From NCBI GenBank assembly GCA_003554445.1, contig PWGJ01000045.1, positions 1-20,481 on the forward strand: DNA of 20,481 bases, given 5' to 3'. A program made the translations under genes and the position numbers. This DNA is from Candidatus Nealsoniibacteriota bacterium. GTDB lineage: Bacteria; Patescibacteriota; Minisyncoccia; Minisyncoccales; PWPS01. Each line of letters begins with the position of its first letter. Within the stretch, counting starts at the first letter, position 1. Below, piece after piece: positions 20,379 to 20,481 of this stretch. The notes under the pieces were generated by a model, which was not told the DNA's origin, searched no databases, and saw only the letters and a list, made by a program, of their open reading frames with translations.

Positions 20379-20481
20379 CCCCTCGTCATTCTGAGGCCGT
20401 AGGCCGAAGAATCTCTTTGTATGACAGCTTTCGAAGAGATCCTTCACTCTTCGTAAACTCAGAGTTCAGGATGACGGGGTG
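20379..20481. repeat. REP/MITE-like long inverted repeat (GTCATTCTGAG family), to the window end
   Basis: The outer arms CCCCTCGTCATTCTGA (20379-20394) and TTCAGGATGACGGGG (20465-20479) pair with a 2-nt bulge. An inner stem AAGAATCTCTT (20407-20417) pairs with AAGAGATCCTT (20434-20444), and a small GGCC-GTA-GGCC hairpin lies within the left arm. It has no coding capacity. The GTCATTCTGAG...GAAGAATCTC layout is one I recall as a common intergenic repeat in many bacteria, from memory and not searched. Confidence 0.7.

Overview
This is a compact, AT-rich bacterial chromosome segment. It reads like a Candidate Phyla Radiation (Patescibacteria) genome: genes are packed 2-20 bp apart, the isoleucyl-tRNA synthetase is of the eukaryote-like type, glycyl-tRNA synthetase is the single-chain type, most starts lack a Shine-Dalgarno sequence, and TGA is a true stop (code 11). 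The phylum assignment is an inference; there is no rRNA or marker set here to fix it.

Layout. Positions 2-9797 are a co-directional housekeeping block: ileS (5' end missing), recO, a promoter, an exported multi-repeat protein, glyS, an M16 peptidase, an AI-2E family membrane protein, rsmI and metG. pheA (prephenate dehydratase) follows on its own near-leaderless promoter. From about 10.67 to 16.37 kb lies an accessory region. It holds two paralogous ATP-grasp-like genes (11192-12298 and 12993-14087), an M20 peptidase (14148-15215) and an unrecognised gene (15480-16346). The right end holds tatD, a minus-strand HC-type zinc-finger protein, leuS, and two non-coding repeats.

Main discovery. The two ATP-grasp genes and the unknown gene 15480-16346 each have the same layered 5' leader. 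It consists of a near-consensus sigma70-type promoter, a 24-31 codon leader ORF, a set of mutually exclusive RNA stems ending in a terminator-like hairpin, a second 44-46 nt hairpin, then a strong Shine-Dalgarno and the gene. The leader peptides carry runs of particular residues: Phe-Phe-Gly-Phe-Phe-Phe, then Leu-Phe-Leu-Ile-Ile-Met-Leu-Ile-Val, then Tyr-Phe-Trp. This is the design of ribosome-mediated (trp/phe/ilv-type) attenuation. The second hairpin is conserved among all three leaders by wobble and true base-pair covariation, so it is selected as RNA. I propose a small regulon sensing charged hydrophobic/aromatic tRNAs; the biochemical output is unknown.

Two of these leaders also contain a structured repeat. 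It has a signature 57-nt hairpin (CTCTCG...CGAGAG) found four times in the window with compensatory changes, the fourth directly after leuS. A 22-bp perfect palindrome appears to have inserted into one copy. Whether the repeats are mobile elements or RNAs cannot be settled from one window.
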